From the NCBI GenBank assembly GCA_035758825.1, contig DASTWA010000002.1:229147-293146 (forward strand): a DNA stretch of 64,000 nucleotides, given 5' to 3'. Origin of the DNA: JARIHD01 sp035758825. GTDB taxonomy: Bacteria; Patescibacteriota; Saccharimonadia; Saccharimonadales; UBA4665. The notes below the pieces were generated by a model. It did not search any database. It was not told the origin of the DNA and saw only the letters and a program-made list of their open reading frames with translations. The first letter of the stretch is position 1. Each line of letters opens with the position of its first letter. Shown one piece after another: positions 63,425 to 64,000 of the stretch. Position numbers and translations under genes: made by a program.

Positions 63425-64000
63425 ATGGAACAAAAAGAGCAACACCTACGACAAGAGCTCGCCGAGCTCGAACCAAAATTCAATGATCCAGCCATCTTTG
63501 GCAGCAAGGAGTACCCCAAGCTGGCCAAACGTCGGCAGCAGCTGGAGGACACCATCCGCCTGTTTGACGAACGCGCTGATGCATTGCGCAAACAACAGGA
63601 AGCCAACGACATCGTCGAGCAAAGTGGCGACCGCGAGCTCACGGAGCTTGCCAAGATGGAGCTCGAAGAGTTGGCCGACCTACTGGCTGTCAACGAAGCT
63701 AGGCTTCACGAATTGCTGACACCCAAAGACCCCAACGACGACCGCGATGTGGTCATCGAAATCCGGGCGGCCGCCGGCGGCGACGAAGCCAGCCTGTTTG
63801 CTGGTGACCTGTACCGAATGTACACCCGCTGGGCGGAGCGCCATAACTTCAAGGTCGAACTTATCGACGAAAGCCCTTCCGAGGTTGGCGGCTACAAGGA
63901 AATCATTTTTGGGGTACGTGGCGACGACATCTACAAACAACTCAAGTTCGAAGCCGGTGTGCACCGCGTCCAGCGCGTTCCCAGCACAGAGAGCCAGGGA
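63425..64000 (+). CDS. prfA: peptide chain release factor 1 (partial, cut by window end)
   Basis: The first 192 codons of RF1, which reads UAA and UAG stops. The N-terminal helical domain (about 1-95) is followed by VVIEIRAAAGGDEASLFAGDL and the VHRVQRVPSTESQG stretch that leads into the codon-recognition domain. The PxT and GGQ motifs lie beyond the window. The frame is open to the last base. With prfB at 25023-26114 it shows that both release factors are kept. Confidence 0.93.
   Translation, partial: MEQKEQHLRQELAELEPKFNDPAIFGSKEYPKLAKRRQQLEDTIRLFDERADALRKQQEANDIVEQSGDRELTELAKMELEELADLLAVNEARLHELLTPKDPNDDRDVVIEIRAAAGGDEASLFAGDLYRMYTRWAERHNFKVELIDESPSEVGGYKEIIFGVRGDDIYKQLKFEAGVHRVQRVPSTESQG

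Noticed and set aside
1..64000. CRISPR arrays, insertion sequences, rRNA or tRNA genes
   Set aside because: No regularly spaced repeats, no transposase frame with flanking inverted repeats and no cloverleaf or rRNA-like stretch was found on either strand by eye.

Overview
The window reads as a chromosome segment of a Candidatus Saccharibacteria (TM7)-type Patescibacteria bacterium. The basis is gene content: a class I lysyl-tRNA synthetase, a heliorhodopsin, a pared-down rpsB-tsf-frr-uppS-rseP-proS block that lacks pyrH, cdsA and dxr, a Patescibacteria-like SecA without its C-terminal zinc motif, LPXTG and DUF2207 surface proteins, and many short unassigned membrane proteins. TGA is used as stop, and both prfA (partial, right edge) and prfB are present, so the genetic code looks standard. 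I saw no tRNA, rRNA, IS element, prophage or CRISPR array.

Layout. 1-9.5 kb: ABC ATPase, RNase HI, HAD hydrolase, HIT protein, GlyRS, mixed with accessory genes carrying elaborate untranslated regions (3.9-6.0 kb and 8.3-9.5 kb). 9.6-18.5 kb: recO with a degenerate receiver and a degenerate histidine kinase, xseAB, a lipid-flippase-like protein, a Trm11-like protein, L27, a metallopeptidase, an intact receiver. 18.5-31.9 kb: pyrG, a CtpA-type protease, a CHAP peptidoglycan hydrolase, ftsEX, YggT, prfB, an M16 peptidase, secA, hpf, serS. 32-40 kb: a RecB/Cas4-like nuclease, a TrmA-family methyltransferase, a heliorhodopsin operon, an ABC-F ATPase, a TrmB-type regulator. 40-44.3 kb: two structured modules of paralogous membrane proteins around a MacB/LolD-type ABC transporter. 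44.3-53 kb: LPXTG protein, GerMN, DUF2207, NYN RNase-like and KTSC-HAM1 fusion genes. 53-64 kb: translation and envelope genes (lysS, greA, proS, CPBP protease, rseP, uppS, frr, tsf, rpsB, a TerC-like DUF475 protein, L31, prfA).

Two signals stand out. First, about twenty genes have a -10 box only 6-11 nt before the start codon, often as extended TGnTATAAT, and no Shine-Dalgarno site, which implies widespread leaderless mRNAs. Second, small membrane-protein transcription units (40288-40815, 43133-44068, 4647-5225, perhaps 5638-5910) share an unusual layout: promoter, 13-15 nt word, strong Shine-Dalgarno, gene(s), multi-hairpin junction, reverse complement of the first word, terminator-like hairpin. 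The 5' and 3' untranslated regions could therefore pair and close the mRNA into a loop. Words and stem sequences differ between units while the architecture is kept. This is the best candidate here for an undescribed system. All of this rests on reading the sequence; no database search was run.
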